A DNA stretch of 54,557 bases from Paludibacteraceae bacterium (GTDB lineage: Bacteria; Bacteroidota; Bacteroidia; Bacteroidales; Paludibacteraceae). The position numbers and the translations under genes were made by a program. Shown piece by piece: positions 39,185 through 46,041 of the stretch (position 1 is the first letter of the stretch; each line of letters begins with the position of its first letter). The stretch is taken from NCBI GenBank assembly GCA_017961765.1, contig JAGCWQ010000028.1, forward strand, positions 1-54,557, read 5' to 3'. The notes under the pieces were generated by a model that did not search any database, was not told the origin of the DNA, and saw only the letters and a program-made list of their open reading frames with translations.

Positions 39185-39421
39185 ATGAGAGATACAATTA
39201 ACAAAATACTTCTCGACAAAGTGCAGAGCAGAATGGACGCTGACATGGCGTTCATTGAAAGCCATTCCTCACTCCTTGAAGACTTTCACCTCGATTCGCT
39301 TGACGTAATGGAGGTTATTATGGAGTGCGAGGGTGAGTTTGGGAAACGTATTCCCGACAGCAAACTGCGAAATATCTCAACGAGAGAAGATATTTACAAA
39401 CTTTTTGAAAATGCTGACTAA
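39185..39421 (+). CDS. Acyl carrier protein
   Basis: The 78-residue acidic helical protein has LLEDFHLDSLDVMEVIMECE, where the Ser of DSL (about residue 38) is the phosphopantetheine attachment site. It ends TREDIYKLFENAD, the fourth helix. Length and motif are those of AcpP. ACPs carry acyl groups in fatty acid, lipid A and polyketide synthesis; no acyl enzyme is encoded nearby. Phage ACP genes are uncommon. The downstream gene overlaps by 11 bases. Confidence 0.85.
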   Translation: MRDTINKILLDKVQSRMDADMAFIESHSSLLEDFHLDSLDVMEVIMECEGEFGKRIPDSKLRNISTREDIYKLFENAD

Positions 39422-39806
39422 CGTAGACAAGTACCTTTCAAAATTCGCAAACAAGATAGGCGAGTCGACAACGGGCAAAAGCAGGTATTACGAAATGGAC
39501 AACAGAATAATCCGTGTTTCGGACCATATCGGGCGAAACTCAGATGGCTGTTTCCATATTATCGTGAAACCAAACGGATATCTTATCCATCACCCGTCGA
39601 CAGGTACAGTCAACATCTGTACTTACCGAGAGGTTCAGGAGTTTATCAGAAGCCTTAAGTTCATTCCTACCAATATAACGGAAACACAAACCCTTGTAGT
39701 TGCAAACAAGGACGAATCCATTCTCGGAATTCCGCTTTCGGCTTTCACCCCTGGGCAGATCAACAGCATCATGAGCATAGTTAAAAAAATCACCAAAGTA
39801 CAGTAA
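39411..39806 (+). CDS. Hypothetical protein, 131 aa
   Basis: The product starts MLTNVDKYLSKFANKIGEST and contains CFHIIVKPNGYLIHHPSTGT and TYREVQEFIRSLKFIP. It overlaps the ACP gene and is co-translated. No known domain; a partner role for the ACP is only positional inference. Confidence 0.65.
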   Translation: MLTNVDKYLSKFANKIGESTTGKSRYYEMDNRIIRVSDHIGRNSDGCFHIIVKPNGYLIHHPSTGTVNICTYREVQEFIRSLKFIPTNITETQTLVVANKDESILGIPLSAFTPGQINSIMSIVKKITKVQ

Positions 39807-39809
39807 AAT

Positions 39810-40091
39810 ATGGACAAGAATCTTAAAGTCGAATGGTCAACCAAGGCGTTTCGGCCCGGCAGCATTTATCGTGAAGTTTTTTGGCGTGTCGACCCTAGCT
39901 GCCTGAAATGGTGGCAGCGTATTTTCAACCCTTGGAGGAAAATGTACAATTTTGACACCAGGGGCAGAGGCGACGATCTCTTTTCCCCTGAAGAGTTCAA
40001 ACTGACAAAGAAAGAATGTCAGACTGTCGGCGATATTTACAAGGCATTTGAAACTGCCAGAAAACGTAGGGAAGAGGCCTGGAAATTCTAA
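39810..40091 (+). CDS. Hypothetical protein, 93 aa
   Basis: The product (MDKNLKVEWSTKAFRPGSIY...) is basic and rich in Trp and Phe, with PSCLKWWQRIFNPWRKMYNF. Function unknown. Confidence 0.65.
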   Translation: MDKNLKVEWSTKAFRPGSIYREVFWRVDPSCLKWWQRIFNPWRKMYNFDTRGRGDDLFSPEEFKLTKKECQTVGDIYKAFETARKRREEAWKF

Positions 40092-40094
40092 CGC

Positions 40095-40361
40095 ATGGAA
40101 GACGATAAACTAACAAAGGAATGGCTGTTGAGCCACGGTTTCTCCAAGATTTACGAGGAGGATGATGAGCCGGCGTTCCTTTACAGGAGCGAAGGCTGCA
40201 AGGTGATTGTCGACCTGGCAGTCCCATCTGCCTGTACTGCCTACAACGAAAAAATGAAGCGTTCATATAGCGGCGCCATTGAAACGATGGCAGACTTGAA
40301 AATGGTGCTCAGTCTATGCAGGATACCGAACCACATACTGATATGGGAAACGAGGACATAA
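40095..40361 (+). CDS. Hypothetical protein, 88 aa
   Basis: The product (MEDDKLTKEWLLSHGFSKIY...) has a TKEWLLSHGF helix start and CKVIVDL strand. 'LT-EWLL-HGF...' is typical of small Bacteroides-phage proteins. It overlaps the nucleotidyltransferase gene. Confidence 0.65.
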   Translation: MEDDKLTKEWLLSHGFSKIYEEDDEPAFLYRSEGCKVIVDLAVPSACTAYNEKMKRSYSGAIETMADLKMVLSLCRIPNHILIWETRT

Positions 40362-41035
40362 ACCAGAAAATAGTTCAAATGCGTGCGAATGCCGTTATGA
40401 TTGTCGAGCGAGGCTCGGTAGTATACGGCACAATCACCGGAAAGTCCGACATTGATGTCGTGGCTATCGTTCCGGATGAGTATCAGGATCTGTTGTCCAA
40501 TTATGAGAACGGAATCCTTGAGGCGAACGCCGTATCAACATATTTGTCGAAAGACGAGGATTGGGAGTTCATTACTCTTAGCAATTTCAAGAAAATGGCG
40601 TTAGACCATACGGTGCTTGCAATGGAAACGCTGTGCACTCCGTGGGATAACGTTCGGTTCTGTAGTTGGTACGATTTGCTTGATTTCAAGAAAAGCCTTC
40701 TTCCGCTCGACAAATGGAAAATTCGTCAACAGTTCTCGAGCACGGCGTCAAACTCATGGGCAAAAGCCCATAAGAAAATGACAGTCGAAAAAGACCTCGA
40801 TATGTATAGGGGTCAGAAGTCTCTCTTCCATTCTCTCAGGATTCTGATGTTCGCCATCCAGCTGTGTGAGCGTGAAAACATATACAATTTCGGGGAGGCT
40901 CGTCACCTGTGGTATGAAATCTACGATCCGTCCGAAAAAACCACTTGGGAGGAGTACAAGAAAAAATACAGACCACTGTACAACAGCCTACGCTCAAAAT
41001 TGGCTGAATTAGCCCCAAAGCCTAAAAATTCTTAA
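40343..41035 (+). CDS. RlaP-like nucleotidyltransferase (polymerase beta fold)
   Basis: The 230-residue protein has VERGSVVYGTITGKSDIDVVAI near the N-terminus. This is the G-S-x-x-x-G-T-x-x-x-x-S-D-x-D signature of polymerase-beta-type nucleotidyltransferases, with the two metal Asp residues. The remainder is helical, with KKMTVEKDLDMYRGQKSLFH and LRILMFAIQL. This layout resembles RlaP, predicted to act in RNA repair. An in-frame ATG at 40316 would add nine residues. Nucleotidyltransferase is firm; RNA repair is inference supported by the HAD and cREC genes at 15020-16235. Confidence 0.75.
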   Translation: MGNEDINQKIVQMRANAVMIVERGSVVYGTITGKSDIDVVAIVPDEYQDLLSNYENGILEANAVSTYLSKDEDWEFITLSNFKKMALDHTVLAMETLCTPWDNVRFCSWYDLLDFKKSLLPLDKWKIRQQFSSTASNSWAKAHKKMTVEKDLDMYRGQKSLFHSLRILMFAIQLCERENIYNFGEARHLWYEIYDPSEKTTWEEYKKKYRPLYNSLRSKLAELAPKPKNS

Positions 41036-41269
41036 AAAATACCCCCCATTTTTAAGCATTTTTTTAATGCGTTTTTCCACCTTCGCGATAACAATATTTT
41101 TTTAACGAAAAATGTGACGAATTTTCTTGTTTCATGGGCTGAAAATCAGCGTGTTTTGAAACGAAAACCGAGGAATCATAACACCCCATTTTAGGGGCAT
41201 TTTCCCGTGTGAAAGAAGTGGATGGTAATGGGAAGAAATGTAAATTTGAAAACCAATCATAAAAACGAG
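41036..41269 (+). other. AT-rich non-coding stretch with weak hairpins
   Basis: No gene is seen here. CTTAAAAA (41031-41038) pairs with TTTTTAAG (41049-41056), and GCATT (41056-41060) pairs with AATGC (41066-41070) before a T run; either may terminate the upstream gene. CCCC/GGGG at 41184-41197 forms a further small hairpin. A TAAATTTG box is at 41241. Confidence 0.5.
41241..41248 (+). promoter_or_regulatory. -7-like box TAAATTTG
   Basis: The box fits TAnnTTTG and lies 21 bases before the ATG at 41270. Upstream in-frame ATGs at 41222 and 41228 precede it and are rejected as starts. Confidence 0.5.
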
Positions 41270-41551
41270 ATGAAAAAGGTATTTGTAATGCTCGCCGTGC
41301 TCGTCGCCGGCATTGTCGCCACGTCCTGTGCGTGCGAAAGTTTCAAGCGGGATATCAAGTCCCTCAAGTCAGATTTCGGTGGCGGTCTCTACCGCACTGT
41401 AACACTCATGGATTATCAGGGCGACACGCTTAAACAGTGGACAGGTAAGTTCGATGTCCGTGACGCCGGCGCAGACAATCAGGTATATTTCGACATCAAC
41501 GGAAAACGTGTCTGGATTCAGGGCGGTATCGTCGTGAACGAAGAATGGTAG
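41270..41551 (+). CDS. Putative lipoprotein, 93 aa
   Basis: The N-terminus MKKVFVMLAVLVAGIVATSC is a lipoprotein signal with Cys20 as the likely acylated residue. The mature part has LYRTVTLMDYQGDTLKQWTG and is beta-rich. Codons are biased (CTC, CGT), suggesting good expression. Function unknown; surface or periplasmic location. Confidence 0.7.
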   Translation: MKKVFVMLAVLVAGIVATSCACESFKRDIKSLKSDFGGGLYRTVTLMDYQGDTLKQWTGKFDVRDAGADNQVYFDINGKRVWIQGGIVVNEEW

Positions 41552-41558
41552 AACGGCC

Positions 41559-41912
41559 ATGACGTTAGAGGAGTTAATCAAAGAAACGCTCAAAAACGGA
41601 ATTCCCGTAGTCGGCGTCGAGTACGACAAAGCATGCGACTCCCTTGTATATGAGGTGTCCGGTTTCTCAAAGTCGGGAACCGCTAAACTGCTGTGCAGGG
41701 ACGGAAAAATCATCTGCGAGACAAGGTATAACCAAATCGACGAGATTGAAGACTTCAACGACCTTATGAACGTAGCCTATGTGTGGAACAAGAACTACTG
41801 CGACAGGGAACCGTTCGGTTGGGACATGCATTGGCTACCACTGTTCGAGAAGAACGGGCTTGTCGAACTAAAGCACGTTGAGGTGACTAAGGTTGTCCCT
41901 CTCGCACACTAA
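41559..41912 (+). CDS. Hypothetical protein, 117 aa
   Basis: The product starts MTLEELIKETLKNGIPVVGV and contains CDSLVYEVSGFSKSGTAKLL and FGWDMHWLPLFEKNGLV. This resembles small Bacteroides-phage proteins with 'NDLMNVAYVWN'. Function unknown. Confidence 0.65.
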   Translation: MTLEELIKETLKNGIPVVGVEYDKACDSLVYEVSGFSKSGTAKLLCRDGKIICETRYNQIDEIEDFNDLMNVAYVWNKNYCDREPFGWDMHWLPLFEKNGLVELKHVEVTKVVPLAH

Positions 41913-41925
41913 TACGCTAACTTAA

Positions 41926-42150
41926 ATGGAAACAGTGATGGAAATCGTTTTAAGAATTTTAATGAACGTCATGACGGCGGTGTTCGCGTGGCTGTTCTCT
42001 ATCTTCACTCGCTGGGCAGTCCAAGGATGGTTCGATCATAACGTAACCGATTCCACAGCGGGGATTACCGGAATGCTCATTATGGGCATAATGGTTCTTA
42101 TCTGCTGCCTTGATATGCGGGACATGGACAACAAAAAACACGACTCCTGA
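41926..42150 (+). CDS. Membrane protein, 74 aa, two spans
   Basis: The product has two hydrophobic spans (about residues 5-25 and 44-64) with RWAVQGWFDHNVTD between them and a charged tail. It directly precedes the TATTTATT motif and the HExxH membrane gene. A holin is possible but not supported by a lysis neighbour. Confidence 0.6.
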   Translation: METVMEIVLRILMNVMTAVFAWLFSIFTRWAVQGWFDHNVTDSTAGITGMLIMGIMVLICCLDMRDMDNKKHDS

Positions 42151-42163
42151 CGTTACTGAATGG

Positions 42164-42171
42164 TATTTATT
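42164..42171 (+). promoter_or_regulatory. TATTTATT motif
   Basis: GGTATTTATTG lies 16 bases before the ATG at 42188 and matches the motif upstream of fibre and lipoprotein genes. Confidence 0.45.
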
Positions 42172-42187
42172 GTAAAAGATAAATGCC

Positions 42188-42517
42188 ATGAAAGTAATTG
42201 AAAACAGTCTCATTCCGTTTCCCGGTTTTCTTTGCATAAACCTGTTCGGACTATTTTTCGTGAGGAAAGACGCTTGGGCGAGAACGTCCGAGGCGTATAA
42301 AGAAACAACTTACACGCACGAGACGATACACACGGCACAGATGAAAGAACTCCTGTACGTGTTCTTCTATATCATATACTTCCTCGAGTGGATAGTCAGA
42401 CTGTTCATTAACGGAAGCAAGGCGTACGAAAATATCTCGTTCGAGAAAGAAGCGTTCGCTCACCAAAAGGAACCTGAATACCTGAAAACACGAAAACACT
42501 TCGCACAGTGGAGATAA
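42188..42517 (+). CDS. Membrane protein with HExxH metallopeptidase motif, 109 aa
   Basis: The protein has a short N-terminal hydrophobic stretch, YTHETIHTAQMKELL with an HExxH zinc motif (HETIH), a membrane span VFFYIIYFLEWIVRLF, and a downstream ISFEKEAFAHQ that would give a third zinc ligand (Glu). This HExxH-span-E layout occurs in small Bacteroidota proteins that I know as putative membrane peptidases. Activity is unproven. Confidence 0.65.
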   Translation: MKVIENSLIPFPGFLCINLFGLFFVRKDAWARTSEAYKETTYTHETIHTAQMKELLYVFFYIIYFLEWIVRLFINGSKAYENISFEKEAFAHQKEPEYLKTRKHFAQWR

Positions 42518-42523
42518 AGAAAG

Positions 42524-42552
42524 TCCCGGCATTTGAAATGTCGGGATTTTTG
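42524..42552 (+). terminator. Intrinsic terminator
   Basis: TCCCGGCATT (42524-42533) and AATGTCGGGA (42537-42546) form a 10-bp stem with one G-T pair and loop TGA, followed by T. Confidence 0.88.
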
Positions 42553-42554
42553 TT

Positions 42555-42562
42555 TATATTTG
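42555..42562 (+). promoter_or_regulatory. -7 box TATATTTG after terminator
   Basis: The box lies three bases after the terminator's T run and 19 bases before the ATG at 42582. Confidence 0.6.
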
Positions 42563-42581
42563 CAGTAGAAAAATCTAACAT

Positions 42582-42851
42582 ATGAAGTACGAAAATACAG
42601 GTAATTTTACCGAAGAGCAGAAACGTATTGCGAAACGGATGCGTAAAGTAATGGACGACGCGTCTAAGGCAGGACTTGCGGTGCTTGCAAAAAGCGAAAA
42701 CATAATCCTCGTATTAAAGAAGGACTATCGCCATTCGACAATGGACCGCCCTCATAGCAAGTACATGCTCAAAGAACTTGAAGGGGGCACTATCACCTCC
42801 GCCGGAGCAAGCGATCAAGAATATTTTGAAATAGGATATATCGATGAATAA
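42582..42851 (+). CDS. Hypothetical protein, 89 aa
   Basis: The product (MKYENTGNFTEEQKRIAKRM...) has a helical first half and KSENIILVLKKDYRHS. It overlaps the methyltransferase gene by eight bases. Function unknown. Confidence 0.65.
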   Translation: MKYENTGNFTEEQKRIAKRMRKVMDDASKAGLAVLAKSENIILVLKKDYRHSTMDRPHSKYMLKELEGGTITSAGASDQEYFEIGYIDE

Positions 42852-43644
42852 CTGGTACGAAGATTATTTCGCCACAATCAATCCATCTAACGGGATTCCT
42901 GACAACAATGGGGAGCCGAGGACGTGCTCTCCTTGTATGTACATCAAATCCAGTACGAAAGAGTATTACGACAGGGTTGATGATCCGGGCGAAGATTTCG
43001 ATTGGCAAGGTTTCTGGGCCACTGCGAAGAAACTATATCCGTTACACTCGGTACACGGTGGCTACACTTTTGACTCAGGGGAGAAGATATCCCAATCTGA
43101 ATACAGCCTCGCCGCCGAGCAGATGCCCGCTTATTTCAGAATTCTCGGGAAGCGGGTTCTCGAAATCGGATACGGATTCGGAGGCGCCGCCGAGTTCTTC
43201 AAGGACCACGGTGCTGAATATCACGGAATCGACTACGTTCGTTCTGACGAAAACATGACAGACGAAGAAGGGTTCCACGTTATCGAGAAAAGCGGAATCC
43301 CTGATTGGCTGATGGAGAAGAAATTTGATCTTGTGTATTCATACAACGTGTTTCAACACCTGACCCAGGCTCAGCGAATAGAGTATTTCAGACAGGTGTA
43401 CGAAGTACTGAAACCGGGCGGGCAGTTCGTTGTCAGCGTGTTCAGCAAGACTGACAGATTCGTGGAAGATCCGAAACACGTGTACGCCACGAGATTTTTC
43501 GGCGTGGCAACTGCCGTAGACGAAACCGATTTCCTTGACGGACTTATCAAGGATATTGGGTTCAGGCTGAAGACTCAGGATTTCCGTCCAACGGGCGACC
43601 CTCGTACTGCAGTAAGACTTATGAAACTTGTAAAACCGAAATAG
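42844..43644 (+). CDS. Class I SAM-dependent methyltransferase
   Basis: The 266-residue protein has motif I RVLEIGYGFGGAAEFF, then FDLVYSYNVFQHL (motif IV region) and LKPGGQFVVSVF (motif VI). These place it with class I methyltransferases of the UbiE/small-molecule type. There is no DPPY or NPPY motif, so it is not an obvious DNA adenine methylase. Target unknown; sugars, nucleotides or modified bases are candidates. Confidence 0.85.
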   Translation: MNNWYEDYFATINPSNGIPDNNGEPRTCSPCMYIKSSTKEYYDRVDDPGEDFDWQGFWATAKKLYPLHSVHGGYTFDSGEKISQSEYSLAAEQMPAYFRILGKRVLEIGYGFGGAAEFFKDHGAEYHGIDYVRSDENMTDEEGFHVIEKSGIPDWLMEKKFDLVYSYNVFQHLTQAQRIEYFRQVYEVLKPGGQFVVSVFSKTDRFVEDPKHVYATRFFGVATAVDETDFLDGLIKDIGFRLKTQDFRPTGDPRTAVRLMKLVKPK

Positions 43645-43645
43645 T

Positions 43646-44032
43646 ATGTGCAAGCCGAAACATAGGGTTATGTGCCCTGACTGCCGAAGACAGAAAATGC
43701 TCTTCGACACACAGAAAGAAGCCGAACGGTTCATTGAATACAACGGGGACAAAATCAATGACGGTGGCAGACTGAAACTCAGAGTGTATTACTGTCCATC
43801 CTGCTGCGGATACCACATTACATCAAAACCTTATAAAGAACACTATGACAAGCAAACCGAGGAGTTGATGGACAAGTACAAGAAGAGCCCGAAGACGCTG
43901 TTCGACAAACTCATGGAGAAGAACTTCAAGACACTGAAAGAAGTGAACCGCTATCTTGCGGCACAGGACGCAAGGGAAGAAGAAAAAGAAGAGGCTTTGG
44001 CCGGTTACAAAAAATACAAAGGAATAAGATGA
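43646..44032 (+). CDS. Zinc-finger protein with CPDC and CPSCCGYHIT motifs, 128 aa
   Basis: The protein starts MCKPKHRVMCPDCRRQKMLF and has YYCPSCCGYHITSKPY at about 49-64, giving a CxxC...CxxC-x-x-H zinc site. The helix FDTQKEAERFIEYN resembles the middle of the protein at 22592, its likely paralogue. The C-terminus is a charged helix. Function unknown. Confidence 0.7.
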   Translation: MCKPKHRVMCPDCRRQKMLFDTQKEAERFIEYNGDKINDGGRLKLRVYYCPSCCGYHITSKPYKEHYDKQTEELMDKYKKSPKTLFDKLMEKNFKTLKEVNRYLAAQDAREEEKEEALAGYKKYKGIR

Positions 44033-44307
44033 AACTATACGTAGGCGTAAACTCAGACGGAACGGCAATCATTTCCAAAATGCCGCTCAAGCGGTACATC
44101 GACTATGAAACCAACAAAGACGATGTGCTCTGTTTCAAGGACACCCAACTGCCGCCGCATTGGATTATGGATTACACGGGAGTCAACATTCCCAAACTCG
44201 GCGACATTCCAATCGACAAGTACCTAACCGTACCGGCCGGCGCCATTCACAAAATGTTCGGAGTTGTTATGACCTGGGCTACCGAGGCTATTGAGGTAGA
44301 AGTTTAG
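44029..44307 (+). CDS. Hypothetical protein, 92 aa
   Basis: The product starts MKLYVGVNSDGTAIISKMPL and ends MFGVVMTWATEAIEVEV, with DTQLPPHWIMDYTG between. 'LYVGVNxDGTAIISxxPLKRY' is seen in many small Bacteroides-phage proteins. It overlaps the upstream gene by ATGA. Function unknown. Confidence 0.65.
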   Translation: MKLYVGVNSDGTAIISKMPLKRYIDYETNKDDVLCFKDTQLPPHWIMDYTGVNIPKLGDIPIDKYLTVPAGAIHKMFGVVMTWATEAIEVEV

Positions 44308-44309
44308 AT

Positions 44310-44759
44310 ATGTGTTTACTTGATCCAAAAAAAATCAGCATTACTGAGCCGGTTACATGCTACAAAGTCGTCCAAGTTCACGACGTGGACGGCGTAAAAA
44401 AGGTGTTTTCTCCTATAATGGCCCACGCATGGATACCGTGGTATGAAGACCACGATAGGCGGCCCCTTCAAATTAAAGCAACGTCAAGGTATGAGCAGAT
44501 AAGAGAATATCTTGGTGCTGAAAAAGTCCTTTTCGGAGGAGCGTATCATGCTTGCAAAACGTTAGACGACGCAAATAAATTCCTCAAGATAATAGTTGAG
44601 GACCGCAATGCTCATGGCCTCGAATTTGCGGTTGGAGAGTTCGTCATACCAACTACGTCACGTTTTGTTTACGAAGGGTACCACACTTACGACAATAGAG
44701 AAGTATTGGGTGAATCTCTGGCTTCCGAAGCGTTAACTTTCGTGAAATTAGTAGAATAA
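44310..44759 (+). CDS. Hypothetical protein, 149 aa
   Basis: The product starts MCLLDPKKISITEPVTCYKV and contains CKTLDDANKFLKII and EFVIPTTSRFVYEGYHT. The YKVV...G.YHTYDN arrangement recalls phage proteins that bind or cap small ligands, but I cannot name a family. It is the last gene before RNA island 1. Confidence 0.65.
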   Translation: MCLLDPKKISITEPVTCYKVVQVHDVDGVKKVFSPIMAHAWIPWYEDHDRRPLQIKATSRYEQIREYLGAEKVLFGGAYHACKTLDDANKFLKIIVEDRNAHGLEFAVGEFVIPTTSRFVYEGYHTYDNREVLGESLASEALTFVKLVE

Positions 44760-44773
44760 TCCTAGTGTGGCGA

Positions 44774-44781
44774 TATTTATT
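44774..44781 (+). promoter_or_regulatory. TATTTATT motif, first promoter-like element of RNA island 1
   Basis: The element TATTTATTGATCACACGA is nearly identical to TATTTATTGATCGCACGA at 51309, and both lie 37 bases before a TATATTTG box that leads an RNA island. Confidence 0.5.
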
Positions 44782-44818
44782 GATCACACGAAAATTTGGA
44801 ATTGCCAGATAAACTTCG

Positions 44819-44826
44819 TATATTTG
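44819..44826 (+). promoter_or_regulatory. Promoter of RNA island 1: -33 TTTG and -7 TATATTTG
   Basis: TTTG at 44795-44798 is 20 bases upstream of the box. No ATG follows; the transcript would enter structured RNA and tRNA-Glu. Confidence 0.7.
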
Positions 44827-45000
44827 TAAACAGATAACCTGATAAAACGGCAAACCCACTGAACCGTCATAAACAGGGATACCGCAGTGGGGCGGTGGAA
44901 GGCAATCCGAGCGGTTGCAACCTCGACTCTCAATGAGTAAATTGGGTACGCCGGACAAAGTTCCGGCGTATAATATGAAAACAAGTTCCTTAACATAACT
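44827..45000 (+). ncRNA. Structured non-coding leader of RNA island 1
   Basis: No credible open frame is present. CCCACTG (44855-44861) pairs with CAGTGGG (44885-44891), and TACGCCGGA (44947-44955) with TCCGGCGTA (44962-44970), a perfect 9-bp hairpin with loop CAAAGT and no T run. It may be processing signals or an unknown small RNA. Confidence 0.5.
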
Positions 45001-45076
45001 GCGGGATTCATCTAGTGGCCTAGGATGCGAGATTTTCAGTCTTGTCACAGGAGTTCGAATCTCCTATCCCGTACCA
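45001..45076 (+). tRNA. tRNA-Glu (anticodon TTC)
   Basis: The cloverleaf has acceptor GCGGGAT/ATCCCGT, anticodon stem CGAGA/TCTTG with loop TTTTCAG, and T-stem AGGAG/CTCCT with loop TTCGAAT. Discriminator A and an encoded CCA (45074-45076) complete it. Confidence 0.95.
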
Positions 45077-45154
45077 ACCAATGTGGGAGGTAACAGGTAC
45101 CGCAGAACATAATTGGTTACAGGGCCGCTGCCTTGATTCGGCGACTCTTACACC
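45077..45154 (+). ncRNA. Structured spacer between tRNA-Glu and tRNA-Ile2
   Basis: AACCAAT (45076-45082) pairs with ATTGGTT (45112-45118), enclosing 29 bases, and GCCG/CGGC forms a second stem at about 45124-45142. No open frame. It may be a processing scaffold or a separate RNA. Confidence 0.45.
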
Positions 45155-45228
45155 GGCCCCTTAGCTCAGTTGGTCAGAGCAGCTGACTCATAATCAGTTG
45201 GTCGAGGGTTCAAGTCCCCCAGGGGCCA
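45155..45228 (+). tRNA. tRNA with CAT anticodon, probably tRNA-Ile2 (lysidine type)
   Basis: Acceptor GGCCCCT/AGGGGCC, D-stem GCTC/GAGC, anticodon stem GCTGA/TCAGT with loop CTCATAA, T-stem GAGGG/CCCCC with a G-C mismatch-tolerant end. The first 15 bases (GGCCCCTTAGCTCAG) are those of E. coli ileX/ileY as I recall, not of elongator tRNA-Met, so I favour Ile2 reading AUA after lysidine modification. CCA is not encoded. Confidence 0.85.
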
Positions 45229-45555
45229 CACGAAACGCCTAATCAGCGTGTAGTCGATGGCATACCGATGAAGTGAAGCGGGGTGATTCTCCGCAGTATG
45301 CAAATGTAAGCCTAATGGTCTTCCGTGTATAAGGTAAACCTGCGGTTGCACGGGCGAAAGCCCTGTCCTATGAGCTTACGAAAACTCACATAATCGCTTT
45401 TGAGAGTTGTGGATGCACGCACCGGCTTCGTAAAATCGATGCAAAAAGAACGGGTGAGCCTGTTTGGAGGCGATTTTTTTTGAAACATATGGCTAAGGCC
45501 GTTATCATACGAATAGGATAGTGTGCTCCCGTAAAGCCGGGGGCGTATTCCATAT
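45229..45555 (+). ncRNA. Long structured non-coding stretch between tRNA-Ile2 and the class II tRNA
   Basis: No convincing gene is present in 327 bases. GTAAGC (45306-45311) pairs with GCTTAC (45374-45379) around a GGGC-GAAA-GCCC tetraloop hairpin (45352-45363). CATATGG (45486-45492) pairs with CCATATG (45550-45556), enclosing GCTCCCG/CGGGGGC (45525-45531, 45538-45544). GCCT/AGGC near 45458 precedes eight T and may be a weak terminator. Several distinct RNAs could be encoded. Confidence 0.45.
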
Positions 45556-45644
45556 GCTCTCCTAGCTTAACGGTTAACAGCCACATCCTTATAAGATGGA
45601 GACCCTAACAAGGCATAGTCTCGGTTCAAGTCCGAGGGAGAGTA
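45556..45644 (+). tRNA. Class II tRNA (long variable arm) with anticodon TAT
   Basis: Acceptor GCTCTCC/GGAGAGT, three-bp D-stem G-C-T/A-G-C, anticodon stem with CATC/GATG and loop CTTATAA, T-stem CTCGG/CCGAG with loop TTCAAGT, discriminator A. About 20 bases lie between anticodon and T arms, a class II variable region as in Leu, Ser or Tyr tRNAs. TAT would read AUA (Ile), which is not a class II identity, so the charging is uncertain. CCA is not encoded. Confidence 0.75.
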
Positions 45645-45648
45645 CGAC

Positions 45649-45682
45649 ACATGGACAGATTTGGTTCTGCCCATGTTTTTTT
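45649..45682 (+). terminator. Intrinsic terminator of RNA island 1
   Basis: ACATGG and CAG (45649-45658, one mismatch) pair with CTG and CCATGT (45667-45676) around an eight-base loop, followed by seven T. It ends five bases after the tRNA. Confidence 0.85.
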
Positions 45683-45683
45683 G

Positions 45684-45691
45684 TATCTTTG
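45684..45691 (+). promoter_or_regulatory. -7 box TATCTTTG fused to terminator
   Basis: The box follows the T run by one base and precedes the ATG at 45697 by five bases. Confidence 0.6.
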
Positions 45692-45696
45692 CAAAA

Positions 45697-45987
45697 ATGA
45701 ACAGTATGGACAAGCCGAAAGAGCGTAACCTGTGGCCCTATGGCTATACCAGGATCAAGGAAAGCCCTATCACTGAGGGCGGTTTTTGCGTAATGCTCGG
45801 AAAAGAGCAGGAAATGACTTTCCGTGGCGAGACGTTCAAAATCACGATGTGGTATTGGCATGATATCGAGACAAAGCGTGAGTTCACAGATAACGAATGT
45901 CCTGATTTTATGTGGGACTTGTTCAGGGCGTACTGCGAAAAGCATTACGACACGTTCACTGAAATCTGGCCGGAAATGAAGAAATAA
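45697..45987 (+). CDS. Hypothetical protein, 96 aa
   Basis: The product (MNSMDKPKERNLWPYGYTRI...) has TFRGETFKITMWYWHDIET and a C-terminal helix. ATG at 45706 is an alternative start. The longer TTG frame runs into the terminator and is rejected. Function unknown. Confidence 0.65.
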   Translation: MNSMDKPKERNLWPYGYTRIKESPITEGGFCVMLGKEQEMTFRGETFKITMWYWHDIETKREFTDNECPDFMWDLFRAYCEKHYDTFTEIWPEMKK

Positions 45988-46012
45988 ATTTGGATATCCG
46001 GAATTTTTTACT

Positions 46013-46020
46013 TATCTTTG
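46013..46020 (+). promoter_or_regulatory. Promoter: -33 TTTG and -7 TATCTTTG
   Basis: TTTG at 45989-45992 is 20 bases upstream of the box. The ATG at 46042 follows after 21 bases. Confidence 0.7.
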
Positions 46021-46041
46021 CAGTAACCAAATTTCAAGATT

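Noticed and set aside
44884-44945. An additional tRNA in the spacer (CCGAGCGGTTGCAACC resembles a Ser/Leu D-arm)
   Set aside because: No acceptor stem or T-loop could be found around it; it is kept only as part of the structured spacer.
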